Positions 17,947 to 26,244 of a stretch of 64,000 nucleotides of DNA are shown here, one piece after another. The stretch is from Acidimangrovimonas sediminis (lineage in GTDB: Bacteria > Pseudomonadota > Alphaproteobacteria > Rhodobacterales > Rhodobacteraceae), in NCBI RefSeq assembly GCF_002871005.1, contig NZ_PHSN01000020.1, forward strand, positions 62,001 through 126,000. Direction: 5' to 3'. The notes under the pieces were generated by a model, which saw only the letters and a list, made by a program, of their open reading frames with translations, made no database searches and was not told the DNA's origin. Within the stretch, counting starts at the first letter, position 1. Each line of letters opens with the position of its first letter. A program made the translations under genes and the position numbers.

Positions 17947-18006
17947 GGAAACCGCGCGCCCATGTGTCTAGCCTGTCGTCGACATCATGGACACAGGAGG
18001 CGAAAC

Positions 18007-18246
18007 ATGGCCCACACCCCGCATGCATTGGCCGAGGATTTTCCCGAGGCGGCCGACCGGATCGCCGCGCTGAAGGCCGCGAACGCGCATTTCGCGCGGC
18101 TGGTGGAGGAATACCAGGAGGTCAACCAGGCCGTGCACACCGCCGAGACCCTGGCCCAGCCGACGGCCGAGGAGCACGAGGCGGAGCTGCGCCGCAAGCG
18201 GATGCAGCTCAAGGACGAGATCTGGAAGATGCTGCAGGAGGCCTGA
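18007..18246 (+). CDS. DUF465 (YdcH-like) small protein
   Basis: A 79-residue, mostly helical, charged protein of the DUF465/YdcH family, recognisable from FARLVEEYQEVNQAVHTAE (about 34-52) and HEAELRRKRMQLKDEIWKML near the end. Function unknown; members form short coiled coils. ATG at 18007 is chosen because AGGAGG lies seven bases upstream; an in-frame start at 17962 has no ribosome site. The FNR-type palindrome upstream suggests induction at low oxygen. Confidence 0.88.
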   Translation: MAHTPHALAEDFPEAADRIAALKAANAHFARLVEEYQEVNQAVHTAETLAQPTAEEHEAELRRKRMQLKDEIWKMLQEA

Positions 18247-18264
18247 CCGGAGGGCCGACCGGGT

Positions 18265-18319
18265 CTTGCCTTCGCGGCAAGGCGGCCCTGTGCCGGGATC
18301 TGGCCCGGCACAGGGTTTC
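18265..18319. terminator. Bidirectional terminator between DUF465 and DsrE genes
   Basis: Two hairpins lie between the convergent genes: CTTGCC-ttcgc-GGCAAG (18265-18281) and a perfect 12-base-pair stem CCCTGTGCCGGG-atctgg-CCCGGCACAGGG (18286-18315) followed by TTTC. The second is strong but has a poor T tract, so termination may need help. Confidence 0.6.
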
Positions 18320-18327
18320 ACGTTGGA

Positions 18328-18762
18328 TCAGGGCTTCACGTAGGAATAGCCGTCTTCTTCCAGCTCGACGATCTTGGCGACGCCGGCGGGCACCACCGTC
18401 GCCTCGTCGACCAGCGTCAGCTTGTGGCCCGCCTTCTTTTCCATCCCCATGAGCGTGTTGTGGCAGGCGTCGAATTCCAGCCCGTCGAATTGCAGCGACA
18501 TGGCCGAGATCCGCTCGGCCACCGGGCTGTCCTTGAGGAGCATCTTCAGCCCGGGGCCATAGGCCACGACGTGAACCTGCGCCGTGTCGCCCTTCTTGGC
18601 GTAATACTCCTCGATGTTCTGGACGTTGTTGAGCAGCAGGGTCATGCGGCCCGGGTCGGCGTCGTCGATCTGGAAGACGACCTTGTGCTCGGCGGCCGAG
18701 GCGGTGGCCGCGCCCAGCAGCATGAACGTCAGGGCCGCGGCCGCGGCAAGCTTTCTGGACAT
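18328..18762 (-). CDS. Periplasmic DsrE-family protein
   Basis: A 144-residue protein with a signal peptide (residues 1-24, ending ASA-AE). The mature part has the DsrE/DsrF-like alpha/beta fold of COG1416 type: HKVVFQIDDADPGRMTLLLN, then VVAYGPGLKMLL and a Cys in EFDACHNTLM where sulfur-relay members carry theirs. Its start has an AAAGAGATG-type ribosome site. A periplasmic sulfur-handling or redox role is inferred from the fold; there is no sulfur-oxidation gene nearby. Confidence 0.8.
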   Translation of the reverse strand: MSRKLAAAAALTFMLLGAATASAAEHKVVFQIDDADPGRMTLLLNNVQNIEEYYAKKGDTAQVHVVAYGPGLKMLLKDSPVAERISAMSLQFDGLEFDACHNTLMGMEKKAGHKLTLVDEATVVPAGVAKIVELEEDGYSYVKP

Positions 18763-18883
18763 CTCTTTCCTCCCAAAGCGACATTCCGTCGCATAGAGTT
18801 ATGCGACTTCGATGATGCGATCGCAAGGATGGCGTTCCCACCGAAGCGCCGGGACGGGGGCGCCTGGGCGCCCCCGCGGTGTG

Positions 18884-20176
18884 TCAGGCAAGCGCGCCCT
18901 CGGGGGTGATCCGGGTCTTGCCGCCAAGGTAGGGGTGCAGCGCCTCGGGCAGCACGACCGAGCCGTCCGCCCGCTGGCCGTTCTCCAGCACCGCGATCAG
19001 GGTGCGGCCCACGGCCAGCCCCGAGCCGTTCAGCGTGTGTACGAACTCGGGCTTGCCACCGCCTTCGGGGCGGAAGCGGGCGTTCATCCGGCGGGCCTGG
19101 AAATCGCCGCAGACCGAGACCGACGAGATCTCGCGGTAGGTGTCCTGCCCGGGCAGCCAGACCTCCAGATCATGGGTCTTCTTCGCGCCGAACCCCATGT
19201 CGCCGGTGCAGAGCACGACGACGCGGTAGGCAAGGCCCAGCTTCTGCAGGATCGCCTCGGCGCAGCCGGTCATGCGCTCATGCTCGGCCAAGCTTTCGTC
19301 GGGGTGGGTGATCGACACCATCTCGACCTTCTCGAACTGGTGCTGTCGCAGCATCCCCGAGGTATCCTTGCCCGCGCTGCCCGCCTCCGAGCGGAAGCAC
19401 TGGGTATGCGCGGTCATGCGGATCGGCAGCTGCCCCGCATCGAGGATCTCTCCCGAGACGGTGTTGGTCAGCGTCACTTCCGAGGTCGGGATCAGCCACC
19501 AGCCATTCGTCGTCTGATAGCTGTCCTCGGCGAATTTCGGCAGCTGGTTGGTGCCGTACATCGCCTCTTCCTTGACCAGGACCGGGGTCCAGGTCTCGGC
19601 CAGGCCATGCTCCTCGACATGGGTGTCGAGCATGAACTGCGCGAGCGCCCGGTGCACGCGGATCACCGCGCCCTTCAGCACCACGAAGCGCGAGCCCGAC
19701 AGCTTGGCCGCGGTCTCGAAATCCATCCCCGGCTTCACGCCCGCGATGTCGAAATGCTCCTTCGGGGCGAAGTCGAAGGCGGGCGGGGTGCCCCAGCGGC
19801 GCAATTCGACGTTGTCGTCCTCGTCCGCACCCTCGGGCACCTCGTCCAGCGGCAGGTTCGGCAGGCCCATGAGGAGGTCGCGCAGCGCCACGTCCTCGGC
19901 CTGCGCCTCTTCGTTGAGGCTGGCAATCTCGGCCTTCTTCTCGGCCACCAGCGCGCGCAGACGTTCGAATTCCGCCTCGTCGCCCTTCGCCTTGGCCGCG
20001 CCAACCTGCTTGGAGGCAGCGTTCTGGGCGGCCTGCGCGGTCTCGGCGGCCAGGATCTTGGCGCGCCGCGCCTCGTCGAGGGCGAGGATCTGCGACGACA
20101 GCGGCGACATCCCCCGGCGGCCGAGGCCGGCGTCGAACTGGGCGGGGTTCTCGCGGATAGCGCGGATGTCGTGCAT
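18884..20176 (-). CDS. serS: Seryl-tRNA synthetase
   Basis: Class II aminoacyl-tRNA synthetase charging tRNA-Ser (and tRNA-Sec where present). The 430 residues show the N-terminal antiparallel coiled coil (about 25-105, [20 protein letters not shown]) that clamps the tRNA long arm. Class II motifs 2 and 3 are seen at [26 protein letters not shown] and [20 protein letters not shown]. Start is [10 protein letters not shown] at 20176 with an AAGGTGA site; the longer frame to 20200 adds eight unconserved residues. Confidence 0.96.
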   Translation of the reverse strand: MHDIRAIRENPAQFDAGLGRRGMSPLSSQILALDEARRAKILAAETAQAAQNAASKQVGAAKAKGDEAEFERLRALVAEKKAEIASLNEEAQAEDVALRDLLMGLPNLPLDEVPEGADEDDNVELRRWGTPPAFDFAPKEHFDIAGVKPGMDFETAAKLSGSRFVVLKGAVIRVHRALAQFMLDTHVEEHGLAETWTPVLVKEEAMYGTNQLPKFAEDSYQTTNGWWLIPTSEVTLTNTVSGEILDAGQLPIRMTAHTQCFRSEAGSAGKDTSGMLRQHQFEKVEMVSITHPDESLAEHERMTGCAEAILQKLGLAYRVVVLCTGDMGFGAKKTHDLEVWLPGQDTYREISSVSVCGDFQARRMNARFRPEGGGKPEFVHTLNGSGLAVGRTLIAVLENGQRADGSVVLPEALHPYLGGKTRITPEGALA

Positions 20177-20233
20177 GTCTGTCACCTTGTCTAAAGCCAA
20201 GCGCCGAGACGCCTAGCAGAAAGCCGAGCGCCG

Positions 20234-20284
20234 GGGAAGACGGTGGGGCCGGGAAGACGGTGGGGCCGGGAAGACGGTGGGTTG
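20234..20284. repeat. Three tandem copies of a 17-base repeat
   Basis: The unit GGGAAGACGGTGGGGCC occurs at 20234-20250, 20251-20267 and, with the end diverged, from 20268. It lies 58 bases upstream of serS, in the non-coding divergent region before the lipoprotein pair. The unit is not a multiple of three, and no reading frame is needed to explain it. Confidence 0.9.
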
Positions 20285-20451
20285 GGGGTTACCCATGCCG
20301 GTCGCCCGGTGCAGGCCGGGGCCGATTGGGCGCGTCCGGGCCCTGCCTCCGCCGCACGCGGTTCTGACCGGGCGTGCCGTGCCCGCCGATCGCGCCCCCT
20401 TGCACCGGGCGCGCAATCTGCGTCACTAGGGGCACCCCTTCCGGAGCCGCC

Positions 20452-20793
20452 ATGATCCGCGCCGCGCCCCTTCTTCTTGCCCTTGCGCTGGGGCCCCTTG
20501 CCGCCTGCCAGCTGGGCGACACGCCGCCGCAACTGCCCCCTACGGGCAAGGCCATGGCCACCCAGGATGACGATCGGTGCCTGGCCTCGGGCGGGGTCTG
20601 GAGCCATGAGGACGGCAAGGCCCGGGTCTGCATCCACTACACCAAGGACGCCGGCAAGATCTGCACGAGGTCGAGCGAGTGCGATGGCGCCTGCCTTGCC
20701 CGCTCGGGCACCTGTTCCCCGGTGAAGCCGTTGCTCGGCTGCCAATCGATCCTGACAGATTCAGGCATGAGGATGACCCAATGCGTCAACTGA
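20452..20793 (+). CDS. Cysteine-rich lipoprotein of unknown function
   Basis: A 113-residue exported lipoprotein. The signal peptide MIRAAPLLLALALGPLAAC has a lipobox with Cys19 as the lipidated residue. The mature part has eight further cysteines (43, 60, 71, 77, 81, 88, 97, 111), an even number suggesting four disulfides, in a small domain containing CTRSSECDGACLARSGTC. GGAG lies ahead of the ATG at 20452. It overlaps the next gene by 13 bases. Family not recognised beyond similar hypothetical proteins of Rhodobacteraceae. Confidence 0.82.
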   Translation: MIRAAPLLLALALGPLAACQLGDTPPQLPPTGKAMATQDDDRCLASGGVWSHEDGKARVCIHYTKDAGKICTRSSECDGACLARSGTCSPVKPLLGCQSILTDSGMRMTQCVN

Positions 20794-21305
20794 CCCTTCC
20801 GGGGATCGCCGCCCTAGCCGCCCTCGCGGTGCTGGCCGCCTGCACCCAGGCGCCGATGAACAGCGGTCGCGGCGGCTATCGCACGCCCGGCAAGCTCTAT
20901 TCCCTCGCGGGGTTCCAGCCGAAGCGGCTGGCCGGCAGCTGGCACGAGGTAGCGGGCTTCTACGATCCGTCACGGCAATCCTGCGCGCTTGGGCTGACCG
21001 GTGCAAAGACCACCGCCACCGGGCTGGAGGTGACGCTGTCCTCCTGCGCGGGTCCCGCCGCCACGGTCGCCGCACCGCAGATCGTGCCGGGCCGCTTCGC
21101 GCCCGATCTCGCGGATGCGCGGGGCGAGACCTGGTACGTGCTCTGGGTCGATGCCGATGACCGCACGGTGGTGATCGGCACCCCCTCGGGCCGCTGGGGC
21201 GCGATCCTGAACCGCCAGCCGCAGATCCCCGCCGACCGGCTGGGTGCCGCGAAGCGGATCCTCGAGTTCAACGGCTACGACCTGTCCCGGCTTCAACCGC
21301 ACTGA
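20781..21305 (+). CDS. Lipocalin-family lipoprotein (Blc-like)
   Basis: A 174-residue lipoprotein with a lipobox LAAC (Cys21). The lipocalin signature G-x-W is GSWHEVAGF (52-60), and WYVLWVDADDRTVVIGTPSG (about 116-135) forms the later strands, followed by NRQPQIP and a C-terminal helix as in bacterial Blc. These outer-membrane lipocalins bind lipids or other hydrophobic ligands. It starts inside the upstream lipoprotein gene, so the two are co-translated, and its last 13 bases overlap the 3' end of the convergent XRE regulator gene. Confidence 0.8.
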   Translation: MRQLTLPGIAALAALAVLAACTQAPMNSGRGGYRTPGKLYSLAGFQPKRLAGSWHEVAGFYDPSRQSCALGLTGAKTTATGLEVTLSSCAGPAATVAAPQIVPGRFAPDLADARGETWYVLWVDADDRTVVIGTPSGRWGAILNRQPQIPADRLGAAKRILEFNGYDLSRLQPH

Positions 21306-22165
21306 TCCGGGATCCGGGCGCGCAGGCGGCGCAGGTGGTCGGGCAGGGCATGCGCCTCGACCGCCGCCTCGCGCACCAGCCAGTCGAACTGCGCCGAGAA
21401 GGCCGCCACCCGGTCGCTGTCGCGAAACGCAAGATAATGGCGCCCGACATAGACCACGGCAAGGAGCGGCCCGAACACCGTGATCGGCGCCGAGAACACC
21501 CGCCGCGCATCGAAGAGCGTGATCCGGAGCGAGGGGTAAAGCTGCTCCCCCAGCCGTATCAGCCGGTCGATCTGCGCCAGCCGCACCCCGGCGGGCAGGC
21601 CCGCGTAATAGCCCGTGGCATCGGTGAAATCCTCGAATTCGTGCAGGGGCAGGGCGATCTCGTAATCCGATCGGGCGCCGCGCATCCACGCCAGCCGGTC
21701 CTCCGACGCGCCGATCGCCTGGTCCACGGTGCGCCCGAGATGCGGCGTGTATTCCCATTGCAGCATCTCGCGGGTCTTGAACATGTCGGGCAGCGCGGCG
21801 GGCACGTGGCGAATCTTGTAGCCCGCCGCCTCGCGGTGCCAGGCGAAGATCTGTTCGTCGACCAGAGCGCGCGGCGCCGCCGTCATGCTGAGCGAGGTTG
21901 CCAGAAGGTCGGCCAGCTTTTCCGGCCGGTCCGACAGCCCCAGCAGCCAGTCCGCGCTGACCCCCAGCGCGGCGGCGCATTCCGCGGCCACCTGCGCATT
22001 CGGCAGACGCGCCACACTGGGCGAAAGAAGTTGCGACACGGTCGAGCGGTCCACCCCCACGGCACGGCCAAGCGCGCTCTGGCTCATCCCCTTTTCGGCC
22101 ATGGCGGCGGCAAGGCGGCTGCGGAACAGATCCGATCGGTCACGTTTGTCGAGTCTTTGCTGCAT
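21293..22165 (-). CDS. XRE-family transcriptional regulator with a large C-terminal domain
   Basis: A 290-residue regulator. Residues about 14-68 are an XRE helix-turn-helix (MAEKGMSQSALGRAVGVDRSTVSQLLS). Residues about 80-285 form an effector-like domain with many Arg/Tyr/Trp residues (MLQWEYTPHLGRTV, YYAGLPAGVRLAQIDRL, VFGPLLAVVYVGRHYLAF) that I do not recognise by family name. The ligand is unknown. It reads towards the lipoprotein pair and overlaps their 3' end; the divergent DUF2061-desaturase pair starts 84 bases from its ATG and could be its target. Confidence 0.82.
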   Translation of the reverse strand: MQQRLDKRDRSDLFRSRLAAAMAEKGMSQSALGRAVGVDRSTVSQLLSPSVARLPNAQVAAECAAALGVSADWLLGLSDRPEKLADLLATSLSMTAAPRALVDEQIFAWHREAAGYKIRHVPAALPDMFKTREMLQWEYTPHLGRTVDQAIGASEDRLAWMRGARSDYEIALPLHEFEDFTDATGYYAGLPAGVRLAQIDRLIRLGEQLYPSLRITLFDARRVFSAPITVFGPLLAVVYVGRHYLAFRDSDRVAAFSAQFDWLVREAAVEAHALPDHLRRLRARIPDQCG

Positions 22166-22249
22166 GTGGTTATAAATATCACCAGATGCGATGTTTGTTA
22201 AGCAAACACGGAATTCCGCAACGCAGCAAATTCCGCAAGTCTTTGCCCC

Positions 22250-22483
22250 ATGGGGACAATTTCTGAAACACGGGGACGCACCCTCCTGAAAGCGGTGCTG
22301 TGGAACCTTCTCGGGCTGGCCGTGATGGCCGGCGTCGGGTTGGCGATGACCGGGTCGGCGACGCTTGGCGGAACGATGGCGCTGGTGAACGCGGCGCTGG
22401 GGCTACTTTGCTATTTCCTTTACGAACGCGCCTGGGCGCATGTCCGCTGGGGCCGGGTCGAGGGGGAGGCGCGCCATGGCTGA
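22250..22483 (+). CDS. DUF2061 family membrane protein
   Basis: A 77-residue protein with two membrane helices (about 14-32 and 38-58), preceded by ETRGRTLLKAVLWN and followed by ERAWAHVRWG, the DUF2061 pattern. Function unknown. It overlaps the start of the desaturase gene by eight bases, so the two are probably translated together. The AT-rich stretch before its ATG is the shared divergent control region with the XRE regulator. Confidence 0.82.
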   Translation: MGTISETRGRTLLKAVLWNLLGLAVMAGVGLAMTGSATLGGTMALVNAALGLLCYFLYERAWAHVRWGRVEGEARHG

Positions 22484-23396
22484 GCTGTCGCGCACCCCGA
22501 CCCGTCTCTGGCGCGACGAGGCGCCGACGCTGGCGCTGCTCGCGCTGGTCTACCTGCTTTGGGGCTGGGGCACCTCTGGTCTCTGGTCCTGGTCGCCGCT
22601 TCTCGGCTGGGGGCTGACCGCGCTGGCGATCGTCCAGTTTTCATCGCTTCAGCACGAGGTGCTGCACGGGCACCCGTTCCGCTCGCGCCGCCTGAACGAG
22701 GCGCTGGTGTTTGCCGGGCTCACCCTCTTCGTCCCGTACCGGCGGTTCCGCGACACCCATATCGCGCATCACCGCGACCCGATGCTGACCGACCCTTATG
22801 ACGACCCCGAGACGAACTTTCTCGACCCCGACGCCTGGGCCCGACTGAGCCGCCCCGTGCAGAGGCTGCGGCGCCTGAACAACACGCTGCTGGGGCGGGT
22901 TCTGCTGGGGCCGGTCATCGGCACCGTTGCCTTCGTGCAGTCGGACCTGGCGCTGGCGCGCGCGGGCGACCGGGGAATCGCCAGGGCCTGGATCCTGCAT
23001 GGCCTGGGGGTGCTTCTGGTGCTTGCCTGGCTCTGGACCCTTGGCGCGATGCCGCTCTGGGCCTACCTGCTGGCGGCCTACGCGGCTTTCGGCGTGCTCA
23101 AGATCCGCACCTTCCTCGAGCACCGCGCGGAAGAGGAGGCCGCCCATCGCACCGTGCTGGTCGAGGACCGGGGGCCGCTGGCGTTCCTGTTTCTCTTCAA
23201 CAACCTGCATGCGGTGCACCATCTTTACCCCGGCGTCGCCTGGCACCGCCTGCCCCGGGTCTATGCCGAGGGCCGCGCACAGTTCCGCGCGCAGAACGGC
23301 GGTTACGTCTACCGCTCCTACGCCCAGATCATCCGCCGCCATCTCCTGACCCCGAAAGACCCGGTCCCGCATCCGTTCTACCGCCCCGGACGCTAG
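22476..23396 (+). CDS. Fatty acid desaturase family membrane protein
   Basis: A 306-residue membrane di-iron enzyme. The three His boxes are present: HEVLH (60-64), HIAHH (95-99) and HAVHH (about 244-248), with membrane segments around residues 20-55, 80-90 and 165-205. This set fits desaturase/hydroxylase proteins of the DesA/AlkB superfamily. The substrate could be an acyl lipid or a carotenoid-like compound; no carotenoid genes are nearby. The ATG at 22476 lies within the end of the DUF2061 gene. Downstream are a TATTT-core repeat and the convergent GlxA-type regulator. Confidence 0.85.
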   Translation: MAELSRTPTRLWRDEAPTLALLALVYLLWGWGTSGLWSWSPLLGWGLTALAIVQFSSLQHEVLHGHPFRSRRLNEALVFAGLTLFVPYRRFRDTHIAHHRDPMLTDPYDDPETNFLDPDAWARLSRPVQRLRRLNNTLLGRVLLGPVIGTVAFVQSDLALARAGDRGIARAWILHGLGVLLVLAWLWTLGAMPLWAYLLAAYAAFGVLKIRTFLEHRAEEEAAHRTVLVEDRGPLAFLFLFNNLHAVHHLYPGVAWHRLPRVYAEGRAQFRAQNGGYVYRSYAQIIRRHLLTPKDPVPHPFYRPGR

Positions 23397-23435
23397 GGAT
23401 CGCCCTTCCGTCCTGCCGCGGAAAGACACCTCCAC

Positions 23436-23495
23436 CTCCCTTCATCTTGGCGGAAACACTCCACGGGGGGCGGGGGTGCGGGGGTATGAAACCCC
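23436..23495 (-). repeat. Intergenic hairpin + TATTT-core element, copy C2
   Basis: On the minus strand it begins right behind the stop of the regulator gene (23503) with GGGGTTTCATACCCC, then C-rich sequence, then GGAGTGTTTCCGCCAAGATG with AAGGG. The core matches copy C1 except for a few positions (GTGTTT for GTATTT). Same placement behind a stop codon. Confidence 0.7.
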
Positions 23496-23502
23496 AGGGG
23501 CC

Positions 23503-24477
23503 TCATCCCCTCCGCACGGCCGACGGGCTGAGGCCAAAGCGCCTCCGGAACGCCCGCGAAAACGCCGATTGCGAGGTGAAGCCCGTGCGCAGCGCCACCT
23601 CCTGGAGCGGGTGGGCGGTGTCGGCCACCAGCCGCCGCGCCGCCTGCAGCCGCAGGTTCAGCGCATAGGCGCCCGGGGGTTGGCCCAGCTCCTTGCGGAA
23701 CAGCATCTCCAGCCGCCTTGGCGTCAGGTTCAGGGCCCGGGCGGTCTCGGCCATTGGCTCGGGATCGTCGAGGCGGCCCTCCCAGCGGGCGATGGCGGCG
23801 GTGACGCGGGCATCGGCCCGGGCGGGCAGGGGGGCCGTGCGCGCGCTCTGCTGCGGCTCTGACCCGTCACGCGCGGCGGTGATGAAACTGCCCGCCACCT
23901 GCAGGGCGGTGGCGGCATCGTGGCGGGCACGGATCAGGTGCAGCATCAGGTCGGTCGCGGGCCCAGCACCCCCCGCTGTCATCCGGCTGCCCGAGATGAC
24001 GAAACGGTCCGGCGCCACCTCGATCTGCGGATGCGCATGGGCGAGGTCCTCCAGATCCTCCCAATGCACCGTCGCGCGGTGCCCATCCAGAAGGCCCGCC
24101 CGTGCCAGCACCCAGGAGCCGGCGTCGATCCCGCCCACCGCGCGAAACCGCGACGCCAGCCGGCGCAGGTCGCGGATCAGCGGGCGCGTCGCCATCTCGG
24201 CCTGCCGGAACCCGGCGATCACGATCAGCGCATCCGCCCCTTCCGCGGCGGAGAGCGGCCCCGTGGCGGGCAGCGACAGCCCACAGGTCAGCGGCACCGC
24301 GTTGCCATCGGGCGAGACGACGCGCCACTGGAACGCATCCCGCCCCAGGTGGCGGTTGGCGCTGCGCATCGGGTCGAGCGTCGCGGCCACCGTCAGGATC
24401 GAGGCCTGCGGCAGCACCAGAACGGCAATCGACAGGGGGGCTTTCGCCGGGGCAAAAATCGTTTCGGAATTGCGCAT
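23503..24477 (-). CDS. GlxA/CdhR-type AraC-family regulator
   Basis: A 324-residue regulator with an N-terminal DJ-1/PfpI-like domain (about 10-180; LSIAVLVLPQASILTVAATLDP and GIDAGSWVLARAGLL with the region that in enzymes holds Cys) and a C-terminal AraC HTH pair (about 240-322; LNLTPRRLEMLFRKELGQPP, TGFTSQSAFSRAFRRRFG). CdhR of Pseudomonas aeruginosa, the carnitine-responsive activator, has this architecture. It is divergent from the carnitine cluster across 82 bases, so control of that cluster is likely. Start at 24477 (MRNSETIF); a longer frame to 24606 would run into the opposite gene's leader. Confidence 0.9.
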   Translation of the reverse strand: MRNSETIFAPAKAPLSIAVLVLPQASILTVAATLDPMRSANRHLGRDAFQWRVVSPDGNAVPLTCGLSLPATGPLSAAEGADALIVIAGFRQAEMATRPLIRDLRRLASRFRAVGGIDAGSWVLARAGLLDGHRATVHWEDLEDLAHAHPQIEVAPDRFVISGSRMTAGGAGPATDLMLHLIRARHDAATALQVAGSFITAARDGSEPQQSARTAPLPARADARVTAAIARWEGRLDDPEPMAETARALNLTPRRLEMLFRKELGQPPGAYALNLRLQAARRLVADTAHPLQEVALRTGFTSQSAFSRAFRRRFGLSPSAVRRG

Positions 24478-24559
24478 GAAGATTTCGTAATTCGTCAAAT
24501 GAACGGATGCAACAGGCCTATGCTCCGGCCAAATCCACATCCGATGGAGGGAGACTCCG

Positions 24560-25471
24560 ATGCCGCTTGCCATGAACCGAGAGGTCTTCATCACCTGTGC
24601 CGTCACTGGCTCCGGCGGGACGCAGGACCGCAGCCCCCACGTGCCGCGCAGCCCCGCCCAGATCGCCGAGAGTGCGATCGAGGCGGCGCGCGCCGGGGCC
24701 GCGGTGGTCCATTGCCACGTCCGCGACCCCGAGACCGGCGCGCCCTCGCGCGATCCGAAGCTCTACCGCGAGGTCACCGACCGGATCCGCGAATCCGAGG
24801 TCGACGTCGTGCTGAACCTCACTGCCGGGATGGGCGGTGACATGGTTTTCGGCCCGACCGAACGCCCGCTGCCCTTGCAGGAAAAGGGCACCGACATGAT
24901 CGGCGCGGCCGAGCGCGTGGTGCATGTCGCCGAATGCCTGCCCGAGATCTGCACCCTCGACTGCGGCACGATGAACTTTGCCGAGGCCGATTACGTCATG
25001 ACCAACACGCCCGGCATGCTGCGGGCCATGGGCGCGATGATGACGGAACTCGGCGTGAAGCCCGAGATCGAGGCCTTCGATACCGGCCACCTGTGGTTCG
25101 CCAAGCAGCTGGTGAAGGAGGGCGTTCTGAAAGGCCCCGCGCTGGTGCAGCTGTGCATGGGCGTGCCGTGGGGGGCGCCCGATGACCTCAACACCTTCAT
25201 GGCGATGGTCAACAACGTGCCGGACGACTGGACCTTTTCGGCCTTCTCGCTGGGGCGCAACCAGATGCCCATCGCCGCGGCCTCGGTCCTTGCGGGCGGC
25301 AACGTGCGCGTGGGGCTGGAGGATAACCTGTTCCTCGACAAGGGCGTGCTGGCCACCAACGCGCAGCTTGTCGACCGTGCTGTCGGCATCGTCGAACGCA
25401 TGGGTGCCCGGGTGATCGGCCCGGACGAGGTGCGTGCCAAGCTGGGCCTGACCAAGCGGGCGCCGAAGTGA
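24560..25471 (+). CDS. 3-dehydrocarnitine cleavage enzyme (BKACE family)
   Basis: A 303-residue zinc enzyme of the beta-keto acid cleavage family (formerly 3-keto-5-aminohexanoate cleavage protein). Visible motifs are CAVTGSGG (about 13-20), the zinc ligands in VVHCHVRDP (about 50-58), and the C-terminal [11 protein letters not shown]. The CdhC members convert 3-dehydrocarnitine plus acetyl-CoA to betainyl-CoA plus acetoacetate. That role is assigned here because a carnitine dehydrogenase-thioesterase lies in the same operon. GGAGGGAG precedes the ATG by six bases. Its stop overlaps the next start (GTGA). Confidence 0.88.
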   Translation: MPLAMNREVFITCAVTGSGGTQDRSPHVPRSPAQIAESAIEAARAGAAVVHCHVRDPETGAPSRDPKLYREVTDRIRESEVDVVLNLTAGMGGDMVFGPTERPLPLQEKGTDMIGAAERVVHVAECLPEICTLDCGTMNFAEADYVMTNTPGMLRAMGAMMTELGVKPEIEAFDTGHLWFAKQLVKEGVLKGPALVQLCMGVPWGAPDDLNTFMAMVNNVPDDWTFSAFSLGRNQMPIAAASVLAGGNVRVGLEDNLFLDKGVLATNAQLVDRAVGIVERMGARVIGPDEVRAKLGLTKRAPK

Positions 25472-26232
25472 GCCTGAAGGCCGCCCGAGTCCTGATCACG
25501 GCGGGGGCGGGTGGCATCGGCCTCGCGCTCGCCCGTGGCTTTCTGGCCGAAGGGGCCCGCGTCGCGATCTGCGATCTTGACGCGGCGGCGGTGGCGGCGG
25601 TGCCCGAGGGCATCCGCGCCTTCACCGCCGACGTGACGGACGAGGGGCAGATGACCGCGCTCTTCGACCGGCTGGACGCCGATTGGGGCGGGGTCGATAT
25701 CCTCTGCGCCAATGCCGGGACCGGCGGGCCTGCGGGCGGCATCGACACGCTCGACTTCGACGGCTGGCGTGCCTGCCTCTCGGCCAATCTCGACGGCGCG
25801 TTCCTCGCCTGCCGCTGGGCGGCGGGGCACATGAAACGGCAGGGGGCGGGGCTGATCCTGCTGACCTCGTCGACCTCGGGCCTTGGCGGCTGCCCGAACC
25901 GCAGCCCCTACGTCACCGCGAAATGGGGCGTCATCGGCCTGATGAAGACGCTGGCGATGGAGCTTGGCCCCCATGGCATCCGGGTCAATGCGCTCTGCCC
26001 CGGCTCGGTCGAGGGCCCCCGGATGGAGCGGGTCCTGAAGATGGAGGCCGAGGCGCGCGGCACCACCCCCGAGGCGGTGCGCGAGATCTACGTCGCAGGC
26101 ACCTCGCTGAAGACATGGGTCACGGCCGAGGACGTCGCCGCGATGGCACTTTTCGTCGCTTCGCCCGCCGGGGCCCGGATCTCGGGTCAGGCGCTGGCGA
26201 TCGACGGACATACCGAAACACTGAACGGATAG
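25468..26232 (+). CDS. SDR-family NAD(P)-dependent oxidoreductase
   Basis: A 254-residue short-chain dehydrogenase starting at GTG 25468, which overlaps the preceding stop. Motifs: cofactor TAGAGGIG (11-18), NAG (82-84), catalytic Ser135, Tyr148 and Lys152 (YVTAK), and PGSVEGPRM after them. Asp at the end of the second strand (ICDLD) favours NAD. Possible roles in this operon are D-carnitine dehydrogenase or 3-hydroxybutyrate/acetoacetate reductase; the sequence alone does not decide. Confidence 0.85.
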   Translation: MSLKAARVLITAGAGGIGLALARGFLAEGARVAICDLDAAAVAAVPEGIRAFTADVTDEGQMTALFDRLDADWGGVDILCANAGTGGPAGGIDTLDFDGWRACLSANLDGAFLACRWAAGHMKRQGAGLILLTSSTSGLGGCPNRSPYVTAKWGVIGLMKTLAMELGPHGIRVNALCPGSVEGPRMERVLKMEAEARGTTPEAVREIYVAGTSLKTWVTAEDVAAMALFVASPAGARISGQALAIDGHTETLNG

Positions 26233-26244
26233 GAGATCTTCGTC

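Noticed and set aside
20234-20284. Tandem 17-base repeats considered as a small CRISPR array
   Set aside because: Copies are adjacent with no spacers, and no cas genes are present.
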